Made by a program: the position numbers and the translations under genes. This document shows, one piece after another, positions 1-8,076 of a stretch of 64,000 nucleotides of DNA. Source of the DNA: Vreelandella zhaodongensis (GTDB taxonomy: Bacteria > Pseudomonadota > Gammaproteobacteria > Pseudomonadales > Halomonadaceae). Location: contig NZ_JACCDD010000002.1 in the NCBI RefSeq assembly GCF_013415115.1, forward strand, positions 372,001 to 436,000, in the 5' to 3' direction. The notes under the pieces are model-generated. The model did no database searches and was not told the origin of the DNA. It worked only from the letters and a program-made list of their open reading frames with translations. Position 1 is the stretch's first letter; every line of letters starts with the position of its first letter.

Positions 1-1
1 C

Positions 2-502
2 CTGACAGGGCGCGAACTGGTGGCCATGGGTCGTTACCCCTGGCACGGCCTGCTGGGTCGCCACGGTGCCGAGGACATTGCCGCCATCGAACGCGCCTTG
101 GCGCTGACCCAAACCGAGTGCTTTGCCGACCGCTTGGTGGACACCCTTTCCGGCGGCGAACGTCAGCGGCTCTGGCTCGCCATGTTGTTGGCTCAGGGCA
201 GTGGTTTCCTGCTGCTTGACGAACCCCTGGCGGCACTGGATATCTCCCACCAAGTGGACGTGCTGGAATTGATTCGCCGCCTCTGCGCAGAACTTAACTT
301 GGGAGTGATCATCGTGCTTCACGATATCAATCTGGCCGCCCGCTACTGCGACCATCTGGTGGCTCTGCACAGCGGCCGCCTGTTGGCCAAGGGCAAGCCT
401 GAGGCGTTGATGAATAACACCACCCTAGAGGCCATTTATGGCCTGCCGATGCACGTGGTGCCTCATCCTAGTGGTGCCTATCCGATGGCGGTGGTGCCCT
501 GA
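2..502 (+). CDS. fhuC: Iron-siderophore ABC transporter ATP-binding protein (FhuC-like), 5' partial
   Basis: The 3' part of an ABC ATPase; the reading frame is open from the window edge, so the Walker A region lies outside. The visible 166 residues hold the ABC signature (LSGGERQR), Walker B followed by the catalytic Glu (LLLDEP) and the switch His (LHDIN). The stretch ELVAMGRYPWHG before the signature is typical of the FecCD/FhuC iron and cobalamin importer ATPases. It would energise uptake of a ferric siderophore at the inner membrane. It is followed after 3 bases by a binding protein and then a fused permease, the C-D-B order of fhu operons. Family assignment is firm; the substrate (hydroxamate siderophore) is inferred from gene order and the double-length permease. 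Confidence 0.9.
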   Translation: MTGRELVAMGRYPWHGLLGRHGAEDIAAIERALALTQTECFADRLVDTLSGGERQRLWLAMLLAQGSGFLLLDEPLAALDISHQVDVLELIRRLCAELNLGVIIVLHDINLAARYCDHLVALHSGRLLAKGKPEALMNNTTLEAIYGLPMHVVPHPSGAYPMAVVP

Positions 503-505
503 AAG

Positions 506-1408
506 ATGCTACCGATAAGCTTACTGTCACGGGCCTTCTCGTTTGGTCTGTTCCTTCTGATAGCCCTGTTAATAGCCCTTCTTTTATTCGCTGCCGCGCC
601 CCTCGCCCAGGCCGAGCGCAGTGGTCCGCGCCTTGCCAGCCTTGACTGGACCCTGGCTGAAACGCTGATAGCCCTGGGCCACCCGCCAATAGCGGTGGGT
701 CAGGTCTCGGCCTACCACGCCTGGGTAGGCGAGCCATCACTGCCTGATTCGGTCATCGACCTGGGGCTGCGCAGCCAACCCAACCTGGAGCGACTGGCTG
801 CCCTGGCACCCCAGCGCATTCTGATTTCACCGATGTTCGCCAACCAGCGGCCACGCCTTGAGCGTATCGCCCCGGTCAGCGAGCTGGCTCTCTATACCCC
901 TAACGAGGCCCCCTGGCCACAAATGCTGACCCTAACCCAAACGCTAGCCCACCTTATCGATGACCCTGCCGCGGGCGAATCACTGATCGAAGCAACCCAT
1001 GCAAGCCTTGTATCGCTGCGCGAGCGGCTGCCAGAAACCACAGAGCCACTGCTGATCGTGCAATTTATGGATGCCCGCCACGTGCGGGTCTTCGGCGAAG
1101 GTGGTCTTTATCAAATGGTGCTGGAGCGTTTGGGTCTAGAGAATGCATGGCAGGGATCGACCAATGCTTGGGGCTTCAGTCTGGTGAGCCTGGAGGCGCT
1201 GGCCACCATCGACGCGCGACTCGTCGTGGTGGAGCCCTATCCCCAAGGCGTTGAGGAGCAGCTCGCCAACAGTGGCCTATGGCAACATCTACCGAGCGTC
1301 GCCACCCAGCGCGTTATCCGCCTGCCCCCCGTATGGAGCTTCGGCGCCCTGCCCTCAGCAACGCGCTTCGCCGAATCACTGGTCGGCGCTCTGGAGGCCC
1401 AGCCATGA
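506..1408 (+). CDS. fhuD: Iron-siderophore ABC transporter substrate-binding protein (FhuD-like)
   Basis: A 300-residue periplasmic binding protein. Residues 1-36 form a hydrophobic signal peptide ending near AQA. The mature part has the class III (helical-backbone) binding protein layout: an early segment (ASLDWTLAETLIALGHPP) that resembles the FhuD/BtuF N lobe, a long connecting helix region, and a C lobe with conserved aromatic residues. It should deliver a ferric siderophore to the FhuB-type permease. The start is 3 bases after the ATPase stop and the stop overlaps the next start (ATGA), so the three genes are translationally coupled. No lipobox cysteine is seen in the signal peptide, so a soluble periplasmic protein is likely. 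Confidence 0.88.
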   Translation: MLPISLLSRAFSFGLFLLIALLIALLLFAAAPLAQAERSGPRLASLDWTLAETLIALGHPPIAVGQVSAYHAWVGEPSLPDSVIDLGLRSQPNLERLAALAPQRILISPMFANQRPRLERIAPVSELALYTPNEAPWPQMLTLTQTLAHLIDDPAAGESLIEATHASLVSLRERLPETTEPLLIVQFMDARHVRVFGEGGLYQMVLERLGLENAWQGSTNAWGFSLVSLEALATIDARLVVVEPYPQGVEEQLANSGLWQHLPSVATQRVIRLPPVWSFGALPSATRFAESLVGALEAQP

Positions 1409-3405
1409 TGACATCGTCCATGCTAACTGGCCGCTCGCATCGAATGCGCCTCGCCCCCTGGATGGGGCTTGCGCTGCTAGGCTTGCTGATGCTGGGACTG
1501 GCGATTACCTCGCTTTCCGACCAGGGGGGGTCAGCCCAGGCTTGGAGAGCCCTGTTCGCGGTGACGCCTGGAGATACCACAAGCTTGGTGCTGCACTACG
1601 TCTGGTGGCCACGCCTGGCCATGGCGTTACTGGCTGGCGGCGGTCTGGCCCTAGCTGGGGTGTTGATGCAACAGGTACTGCGCAACCCGCTGGCGGCTCC
1701 CTCCACGTTGGGGGTGGCCAGCGGTGCCAACCTGGCTCTGATGGCTGCCACCCTCATGGCACCTGGCTTACTGGTACTGGGGCGGGAGTGGGTAGCGCTG
1801 GCCGGAGGTAGCCTGGGGATGGGGCTGGTCATGGCACTGGCCTGGCGGCAGCATCTGGCACCACTGGTCGTGGTGTTGGCAGGCCTAGTGGTCAATCTCT
1901 ATTTCGGCGCGTTGGCCCTGGTGCTCTTACTCTTCCACCAAGAGGAGCTTAAGGGGCTACTGATCTGGGGCGCTGGCGCGCTTGCCCAGGATGGCTGGAA
2001 CGATGCAGCTTTTCTCGCCCCACGCATAGCCCTGGGTCTGCTAGTTAGCCTTGTGCTACTACAACCTTTACGAACGCTAGCGCTGGATGACGCCAGCGCG
2101 ACCAGCCTAGGGGTTCGCCTCAAGCACCTTCGTCTGTCCGCTCTGGGGCTAGCCATCTTTCTCACAGCCAGCGTGGTCAGCGTCGTGGGGGTCATCGGCT
2201 TTATCGGCCTGGCAGCACCCAATATGGTGCGTCTGGCAGGGGTACGCGGCCTGGCGGCGCGACTGCTGGCCTCCACTCTGCTCGGGGCCTTGCTGCTGAC
2301 CATCACTGATCTGCTGCTGCAAAGCGCCAACGTCTGGCTGCCGACCCTCATTCCCACCGGCGCCGCCACCGCTGCATTGGGTGCCCCGCTGCTACTGTGG
2401 CTGATACCGCGCCTGCGCCTAAACGGTGATGGGCCACCCCGCGCCGCGACAGGGCTTGGCCCTCGCCACCCCGCCCCTGCCCGCCTCGCCACCGGAATCG
2501 CCCTAGCGCTAGTCATCGCGATGATCGTCGCCTTGTACTGGGGCCAGGGCAACCAAGGCTGGCAATGGCTGACGAACTGGGAGATCCTTCAGTGGCGCTG
2601 GCCACGCCTGACCACAGCGGCTGCCAGCGGCGTACTGTTGGCATTGGCTGGCACCTTACTGCAACGACTGACCGCCAACCCCATGGCCAGCCCCGAACTG
2701 TTGGGTATTAGCAGCGGCAGCGCCATGGCCTTGATGGCGGCGATCTTCCTGCTACCAGCGCCGGGAAACCTAACCCTGTTGGCAGCGGGCACACTGGGTG
2801 CCTTGGCCAGTTTAGCCGTGCTTGTGTTACTCAATCGCCGCAGTGGCCTTCATCCAGAGCGACTACTGCTGACCGGGGTAGCTATTACCGCTCTCTTCGA
2901 TGCCGTGCGTGCCATCGTACTGGCCAGCGGCGATCCTCGTGGCCAGCTGATTCTGGCTTGGCTTTCCGGCTCCACTTATTATGTCGAAGCAGGCATCGCC
3001 CTGGCGGTGACCGCTGTGGCACTGATCCTCAGCCTTGCGACCCTGCCTTTTTCCCGCTGGCTAGATATCCTACCGCTTGGGGCAGCCAGCACCCAGGCCC
3101 TCGGCATTCGCCTGAACCGAGCACGGCTGTGGCTATTACTGCTGGTGGCTCTGCTCACCGCCTGTGCCACCCTGGTGGTTGGGCCACTCTCCTTCGTCGG
3201 CCTGCTGGCACCGCATATGGCACGCCTGCTGGGGTTTAGTCGGGCATTTAGCCAACTTATCAGCGCCGCCCTGCTAGGCGCGCTGCTGATGGTGGTAGCA
3301 GACTGGCTAGGCCGCCAACTACTGTTCCCCGACGAGATCCCCGCTGGCATCATTGCCTCACTGATTGGCGGTAGTTTCTTCCTCTGGCGGCTTCGCAAGC
3401 TATAG
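1405..3405 (+). CDS. fhuB: Fe3+-siderophore ABC transporter permease, fused double domain (FhuB-like)
   Basis: A 666-residue membrane protein built of two tandem FecCD permease domains (about residues 20-330 and 350-665), as in E. coli FhuB (about 660 residues). Each half carries the family segment for the ATPase contact and the pairs GVLMQQVLRNPLAAP.LGVASGAN and GTLLQRLTANPMASPELLGISSGS, plus GFIGLAAPNMVRL and SFVGLLAPHMARL. The start at 1405 overlaps the fhuD stop as ATGA; an in-frame start further upstream (1279) would lie deep inside fhuD and was rejected. It forms the inner-membrane channel for the ferric siderophore together with the ATPase. No clear terminator was seen in the 190 bases after the stop. 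Confidence 0.92.
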   Translation: MMTSSMLTGRSHRMRLAPWMGLALLGLLMLGLAITSLSDQGGSAQAWRALFAVTPGDTTSLVLHYVWWPRLAMALLAGGGLALAGVLMQQVLRNPLAAPSTLGVASGANLALMAATLMAPGLLVLGREWVALAGGSLGMGLVMALAWRQHLAPLVVVLAGLVVNLYFGALALVLLLFHQEELKGLLIWGAGALAQDGWNDAAFLAPRIALGLLVSLVLLQPLRTLALDDASATSLGVRLKHLRLSALGLAIFLTASVVSVVGVIGFIGLAAPNMVRLAGVRGLAARLLASTLLGALLLTITDLLLQSANVWLPTLIPTGAATAALGAPLLLWLIPRLRLNGDGPPRAATGLGPRHPAPARLATGIALALVIAMIVALYWGQGNQGWQWLTNWEILQWRWPRLTTAAASGVLLALAGTLLQRLTANPMASPELLGISSGSAMALMAAIFLLPAPGNLTLLAAGTLGALASLAVLVLLNRRSGLHPERLLLTGVAITALFDAVRAIVLASGDPRGQLILAWLSGSTYYVEAGIALAVTAVALILSLATLPFSRWLDILPLGAASTQALGIRLNRARLWLLLLVALLTACATLVVGPLSFVGLLAPHMARLLGFSRAFSQLISAALLGALLMVVADWLGRQLLFPDEIPAGIIASLIGGSFFLWRLRKL

Positions 3406-3597
3406 CACTGATCCAAGCCACTAGTTAGTAGTTGATATCCAAGGAAAGAGGCATCGGGCAATTCATTCTGTCGTGCTAGCCCCATCATTGCCTATCATTT
3501 TGATTGTCTGTGCGTCAGTCTGTCGTCTGACACCTGTTGTCGCTGAACAATCAAACCGCCAGGGCATAGCATTGGCGTACAAGGAGAATGGCAAGCG

Positions 3598-4524
3598 ATG
3601 GGACGCAACCAAACAGTACTCAATGCCGTTTTGCTCTTGCTGCCTCGGCTAGCCCAATTCGCCTGGCGAGTACTGTGCCATTTCCTGAAAAACCGCGGCA
3701 TCCTGCTTGCGGGTGGGGTGGGTTACAACATTTTGCTCTCTATCGTGCCGCTATTTGCTGTGCTGGTCGTACTGTTAACGCAAGTGGTGGATGAGCAGCA
3801 CTTGCTTAACGTTCTTTCCGTGCAAGCGCGACACCTGGCACCGGCTCATGCCGGGGTCTTAATGGACGCCGTTCGCAGCCTACTGGATTCCCGCGATGTC
3901 ATTGGCATTCTTAGCTTCCCCATTTTGCTGCTCTTCAGCTCCTTCGCCTTTCGCATGCTGGAAGATGCACTAGCGATTATCTTCCATGCCCCTGAAAGCC
4001 CTCATATCAAACGTAGCGCCTGGGTGTCCGTGATGCTGCCTTACGCCTTCATGCTGGTGCTCGGTGCGGGGCTAATGGCCTTAACACTGATGGTTACCCT
4101 GGCCAGCTCGCTCAATACACTGATCATGGCGCTCTTTGAGAGAGAACTGCCGTTTTCTGGGTTTTCCGAACCGGTACTTAACTTATTCAGCTTTGCTGGG
4201 GTCTTCTTGTTGTTCAGCGCTATCTATAAGGTACTGCCGGTGGTGCGTATCGCGTTACGCCGAGCGGTGGTCGGCGGTTTCGTAGCGGCACTGCTATGGG
4301 AAGGGGTGCGGTTGCTGCTGGTCTACTATTTTACCCACCTCTCTTTCGTCAACGTCGTTTACGGCTCACTCGCCACGCTGATCATCGTGCTACTCAGCCT
4401 GGAAATCGGCGCCATTATTTTATTGCTGGGCGCCCAGGTAATTGCTGAGTTAGAGCGCAATACACGCCTCGGCTTGCCCTGGTATGTGGACCCCGACCGT
4501 GAGCCCATCACTCACGTTGATTAA
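3598..4524 (+). CDS. yihY: YihY/BrkB-family inner-membrane protein
   Basis: A 308-residue protein with about six transmembrane segments. The AGGVGYNILLSIVPLFAVLVVLL region and the C-terminal YGSLATLIIVLLSLEIGAIILLLGAQVIAEL are hallmarks of the YihY/virulence factor BrkB family, once wrongly called ribonuclease BN. The physiological role of the family is unknown. An AAGGAG ribosome site lies about 12 bases upstream of the ATG. The gene stands alone between the fhu operon and a convergent TRAP permease and is followed by a hairpin at 4543-4570. Name confidence is good, function unassigned. Confidence 0.85.
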   Translation: MGRNQTVLNAVLLLLPRLAQFAWRVLCHFLKNRGILLAGGVGYNILLSIVPLFAVLVVLLTQVVDEQHLLNVLSVQARHLAPAHAGVLMDAVRSLLDSRDVIGILSFPILLLFSSFAFRMLEDALAIIFHAPESPHIKRSAWVSVMLPYAFMLVLGAGLMALTLMVTLASSLNTLIMALFERELPFSGFSEPVLNLFSFAGVFLLFSAIYKVLPVVRIALRRAVVGGFVAALLWEGVRLLLVYYFTHLSFVNVVYGSLATLIIVLLSLEIGAIILLLGAQVIAELERNTRLGLPWYVDPDREPITHVD

Positions 4525-4542
4525 AAGCTCGGTTTTCATTGG

Positions 4543-4570
4543 AATGCCGCCATCTTTTGATGGCGGCATT
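4543..4570 (+). terminator. Intrinsic terminator after yihY
   Basis: A perfect 12-bp stem AATGCCGCCATC / GATGGCGGCATT with a TTTT loop lies 18 bases after the yihY stop, followed by a weak T-rich tail. It sits between convergent genes and may also stop transcripts of the TRAP permease on the other strand. Confidence 0.75.
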
Positions 4571-4620
4571 TATTTGAGCGCTATTTATAAGAGGGCTGCC
4601 CTCGTTATGCTCGCCTAGAG

Positions 4621-6753
4621 TCAGGCTGTCGCATGAACCATCTGGCGGTCACGTCTGGCACTCCACACCAGAGTGATCAGAAACAGTGCCAAGCCCAAGA
4701 AGTCCAGTAGCAAGTTTCCGTGGGGCCACAGCATTAAAGCACCAATGGGGAACATGGCTAGACGCAGCCACCAGGGCAACTCGCTTTCCAGATAGCCTTC
4801 CAGCCCGGCGATAATGGCGTAAATACCGAATAACGCGAAGGCAAACACGACCAGCATCTCGGTCGGTGTCCCAGTGATCATTGGCGACCACACAAACAGC
4901 AAGGGAATGATGTAGAGACCCTTGGCGATTTTCCAGGCGGTAAAACCGGTACGCATCGGCGGCGTTTTAGCGATAGCCGCCGCAGCGAAGGCAGTAAGGC
5001 ATACTGGGGGCGTTACATTGGAGTCCTGGGAGAGCCAGAAAATCACCATGTGTGCCGCCACCAGCATCATCGATATCATGTGCGGCGAAAGCGCTTGTTC
5101 GTAAAGCTGTGAACGGAAATCATCCGGCACCACTGCCAATAGCTGTTGAGCACTGGCGGCGTCCATCGGAGCATTCAGCGCGTCTAAAGCATCAGGCGCG
5201 GCAAGCATAAAGATCGCACGCGCCTGCTCAGGCAAATCACCGGCCATGATCAGCTCTAACAGCTGGCTTTCCGCCATCAAGCCATACAGCGCCGGTGCCG
5301 ATAGCGTGCCCAGTACGATATAAGCGGCCGTCACCGGTAGGCCCATACCTAGTACCAGGGAGGCCAACGCGATCAACACAATGGTGATTAACAGGCTGCC
5401 ACCCGCCCAGTCTGAGATCATCAACGAAAAGATGTTACCAATGCCGGTCGTCGACACCACATTGACGATCAATCCAACCGTCAGCAGTAGAATGGCGGTG
5501 GCAACCATGTTGCGGGTGCCCAGTACCAAGGCGTCGATGATTGCCTGCAGCTTCATGGGAGTACGTGATAGCCAGGAAGCCACGACCACCGACACGATAG
5601 CAATACCGGCGGCGTAAGTGGGTGTGAAACCATTGATAAGCGCCACGACCAGAATCACTAGCGGCAGCAAGTAGTGCCAACCGCCCTTCAGCACATCAAT
5701 CAGTCTAGGAGCCTGTTCCGTTTCTGCCTGATGGGTACCGCTACGCTTGGCTTCGATGCGCACGAACATGGCCACCGAGAGAAAGTACAGCAGTGCAGGA
5801 AGCGCAGCGACACCAATGATGGTGAGATAGGACACCTGGGTGTAAGAGGCCATGATAAAGGCACCCGCACCCATAACGGGAGGCATAAGCTGGCCCCCGG
5901 TTGACGCCGCAGCTTCAACGCCAGCAGCGAAGCGCGGTGGAAAACCGGCCTTACGCATTAAGGGAATAGTGATTACACCGGTAGAGACTGTATTGGCTAC
6001 GCTAGAACCAGAGACTGACCCCATAAGCCCTGAAGCAAATACCGCCACAAACCCTGGGCCACCCACAAAGCGGCCAGCGGCACAACGCGCCAGCTCGATG
6101 ATGAACTCTCCTGCGCCGGAACGTACCAGGAAGGCACCGAAGAGAATGAACATGAAGACATAGGACCAGGAAATCCGCGCAATCGAGCCCAGCATGCCGT
6201 CGCCGCCAAGGAAACTGCGAAACAGTACGGTTTCCCAGTTCAACCCAGGGAAATTAAACACCCCGCCTACGTAGCGCCCCCACCAGGCAACGTACGTTAG
6301 CGCAATAATACACAGCAGCGGAATAAACCAGCCGGTGGTCCGGCGAGCGAATTCAAGTACCAATGCCAAGGCAGTAATAGAAACGACCCAGTCGGCCAGA
6401 GAGAAGCGTACCCCACGGGCATAGAGTGCATCCTCGAAGCCAATCAAGTAAAACGCACAGCCCAGGGCAGCTAAACCAAGGCACACGTCAACAGCAAGTA
6501 ACAGGCGCTGACCAGTTGCAGAGCGCGCTTTGAACATAGGCACGGAAAGAGCGCACAACAGACCGAACATGCCGAAATGCAATGCACTGACCCAGATTTC
6601 TGAGACCGTGCCTAGGGTATTGAAATAGATATGCGACAGGGCAACGATGATCGCAAGCAGACTGAGAATTTGGCCAAGCCAAGGGTGTTCGAGACGCTCT
6701 GTCGCGCTGTCTGCGGATTCATCACGCACCGTATCAGGTGTCGAATGGCTCAT
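4621..6753 (-). CDS. TRAP transporter fused permease subunit (4TM-12TM, TAXI type)
   Basis: A 710-residue polytopic protein in which the small (DctQ-like) and large (DctM-like) TRAP permease subunits are fused, the form found with TAXI binding proteins. The large domain shows GSVSGSSVANTVSTGVITIPLMRKAGF and the motif MPPVMGAGAFIMA near residues 250-320, both diagnostic of DctM/fused TRAP permeases. The chosen ATG (6753) has a GAGG ribosome site 5 bases upstream; an alternative ATG at 6834 overlaps the TAXI stop as ATGA and would add 27 poorly conserved-looking residues. It imports an organic acid driven by a sodium gradient. The substrate cannot be told from sequence. Confidence 0.9.
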   Translation of the reverse strand: MSHSTPDTVRDESADSATERLEHPWLGQILSLLAIIVALSHIYFNTLGTVSEIWVSALHFGMFGLLCALSVPMFKARSATGQRLLLAVDVCLGLAALGCAFYLIGFEDALYARGVRFSLADWVVSITALALVLEFARRTTGWFIPLLCIIALTYVAWWGRYVGGVFNFPGLNWETVLFRSFLGGDGMLGSIARISWSYVFMFILFGAFLVRSGAGEFIIELARCAAGRFVGGPGFVAVFASGLMGSVSGSSVANTVSTGVITIPLMRKAGFPPRFAAGVEAAASTGGQLMPPVMGAGAFIMASYTQVSYLTIIGVAALPALLYFLSVAMFVRIEAKRSGTHQAETEQAPRLIDVLKGGWHYLLPLVILVVALINGFTPTYAAGIAIVSVVVASWLSRTPMKLQAIIDALVLGTRNMVATAILLLTVGLIVNVVSTTGIGNIFSLMISDWAGGSLLITIVLIALASLVLGMGLPVTAAYIVLGTLSAPALYGLMAESQLLELIMAGDLPEQARAIFMLAAPDALDALNAPMDAASAQQLLAVVPDDFRSQLYEQALSPHMISMMLVAAHMVIFWLSQDSNVTPPVCLTAFAAAAIAKTPPMRTGFTAWKIAKGLYIIPLLFVWSPMITGTPTEMLVVFAFALFGIYAIIAGLEGYLESELPWWLRLAMFPIGALMLWPHGNLLLDFLGLALFLITLVWSARRDRQMVHATA

Positions 6754-6833
6754 GGTGTACCTCGTGAAACTAGGTAAGGCATAGGGAGGCCGTCTGCCCG
6801 GCTTATGCCAGGCAGATGCAGGACGATAGGCCA

Positions 6834-7859
6834 TCAGCCTTCGAGAAGATGCTCGGGAATATCAATGCCTTGTTCCTGGAAATAGCGTGCGGCACCGGCA
6901 TGCAGTGGCATCGGCAGGCCGTCGAGGGCTTTTTCCAGTGCCATATCACGCGTTGCAGGATGAATGTTATTTAGAAACGGCAGGTTCTCGAACATTGCCT
7001 TGGTGATCTGGTACACATGCTCCTCAGGAACATTGGCATTGACCACCAGAATATTGGGCTGGGAAATAGTGCTGATCGGGGAGCTCTGACCGGGGTATGT
7101 GTCGGCGGGAATGTCGAAAGCACTCCACACTGGGTACTGGCTGTTAATGCGCTCAAGTTGCTCAGCGGTCACGTTCAGCGTGGTAATGTCATCGCCCATA
7201 TTGGCATAGGCGCTGGTCACGGCAGAGGCCGGAACGCCTGCCGGTATGTTCATACCATCTATATTGCCGTTCTGCATGGAATCAGCGCTGGCGCTGTACC
7301 CCAGGTAGGCAATGTTCATCTGTTGCGGGTCTATTTCCAGACCGGCAAGAATCTGCCGACCAGAGCCTTCAGTACCGGAATTACGCGCACCGATGGAGAA
7401 GCCTCGTCCGTACAGCCGAGCCAGATCATCGATAGTGCCAGTATCGACAAGTGCGTTGCGCATCACGAAGTGCTCAACGTTCTGCCACAACATAGAAACT
7501 GAGCGCACGTTGTCATAGGCTTTGGGCACCGGCCCCTCACCAGACCACGCCCAAGCGCCATAGAGCGCTTGGAGAATGCCGAATTGGGCTTGATCATCAT
7601 CCATCAGGCGCAAGTTTTCCGCGGAGCCCGCCGAGCTAATGGCGGAAACGGAAATGCCATGAGTGGGTTCGAGCTTGACACGTATCAACGTGGAAAGCGC
7701 TACACCTACCGGATAGAACGTGCCACCAGTGGTGGCGGTGCCCATGATGTATTGTCCGCCCTCGGCAGGTTCCTGGGCGGTAACGCCAGAGGCACTGACG
7801 CCTAGGGCAGCGGCGGTAGCGAGACAAAGAGCGGTTTTAAGAAATTGGCGTTTCAGCAT
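6834..7859 (-). CDS. TAXI-family TRAP transporter solute-binding protein
   Basis: A 341-residue periplasmic binding protein with a clear signal peptide (MLKRQFLKTALCLATAAALG..., cleavage near VTAQ at about residue 29). The mature start YIMGTATTGGTFYPVGVALSTLI is the typical TAXI opening that contacts the ligand, and GSAENLRLMDDDQAQFGILQ follows. It feeds the fused permease immediately downstream. A GGAG ribosome site precedes the ATG. The 218-bp upstream region holds a sigma-54 promoter (7917-7932) and two palindromes (8010-8027, 8043-8060), so expression is likely switched on by the DctD-like activator encoded just upstream. Confidence 0.92.
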   Translation of the reverse strand: MLKRQFLKTALCLATAAALGVSASGVTAQEPAEGGQYIMGTATTGGTFYPVGVALSTLIRVKLEPTHGISVSAISSAGSAENLRLMDDDQAQFGILQALYGAWAWSGEGPVPKAYDNVRSVSMLWQNVEHFVMRNALVDTGTIDDLARLYGRGFSIGARNSGTEGSGRQILAGLEIDPQQMNIAYLGYSASADSMQNGNIDGMNIPAGVPASAVTSAYANMGDDITTLNVTAEQLERINSQYPVWSAFDIPADTYPGQSSPISTISQPNILVVNANVPEEHVYQITKAMFENLPFLNNIHPATRDMALEKALDGLPMPLHAGAARYFQEQGIDIPEHLLEG

Positions 7860-7916
7860 GGTGTTGCTCCCAGCTTATTGGAATTGTTGGAGTAATCACT
7901 ACTCCCTTCCCAATAG

Positions 7917-7932
7917 AGCGAGAAGCCAGCCA
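7917..7932 (-). promoter_or_regulatory. Sigma-54 promoter of the TAXI-TRAP operon
   Basis: On the minus strand the sequence TGGCTGGCTTCTCGCT fits the -24/-12 consensus TGGCACG-N4-TTGCW at 10 of 12 positions, with the invariant GG and GC correctly spaced. The predicted start site is near 7906, giving a leader of about 47 bases before the TAXI gene. Confidence 0.72.
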
Positions 7933-8009
7933 ACTTTAAGCAAAGATATAAAAATCAATTACCTACATTTTTCTCTATACGACAAAAGGCGAAGATGGCT
8001 GCCCGTCTG

Positions 8010-8060
8010 TCGGCCATTTTTCGCCGATGCGTTTTACCCTCATCGGCAAAAAATGGCCGA
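8010..8060 (-). promoter_or_regulatory. Tandem palindromic upstream activator sites, probably for the DctD-like regulator
   Basis: Two 18-bp palindromes, TCGGC-N8-GCCGA, at 8010-8027 and 8043-8060. Their centres are 33 bp apart (three helical turns) and lie at about -112 and -145 from the predicted sigma-54 start site. The two are inverted copies of each other, so the region also reads as a 20-bp-arm inverted repeat with one mismatch. Position and symmetry are those of enhancer sites bound by DctD/NtrC-class activators; binding itself is inferred. Confidence 0.7.
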
Positions 8061-8076
8061 TGCATCGACCCGATAA

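Noticed and set aside
4621..6834. Longer TRAP permease starting at the ATG overlapping the TAXI stop (6834)
   Set aside because: It adds 27 residues rich in Pro/Arg before a well-placed ATG with GAGG at 6753; kept only as an alternative.
8010..8060. Reading the dctD-downstream inverted repeat as a terminator
   Set aside because: Neither arm is followed by a T-tract, and its position and internal double symmetry fit activator sites better.
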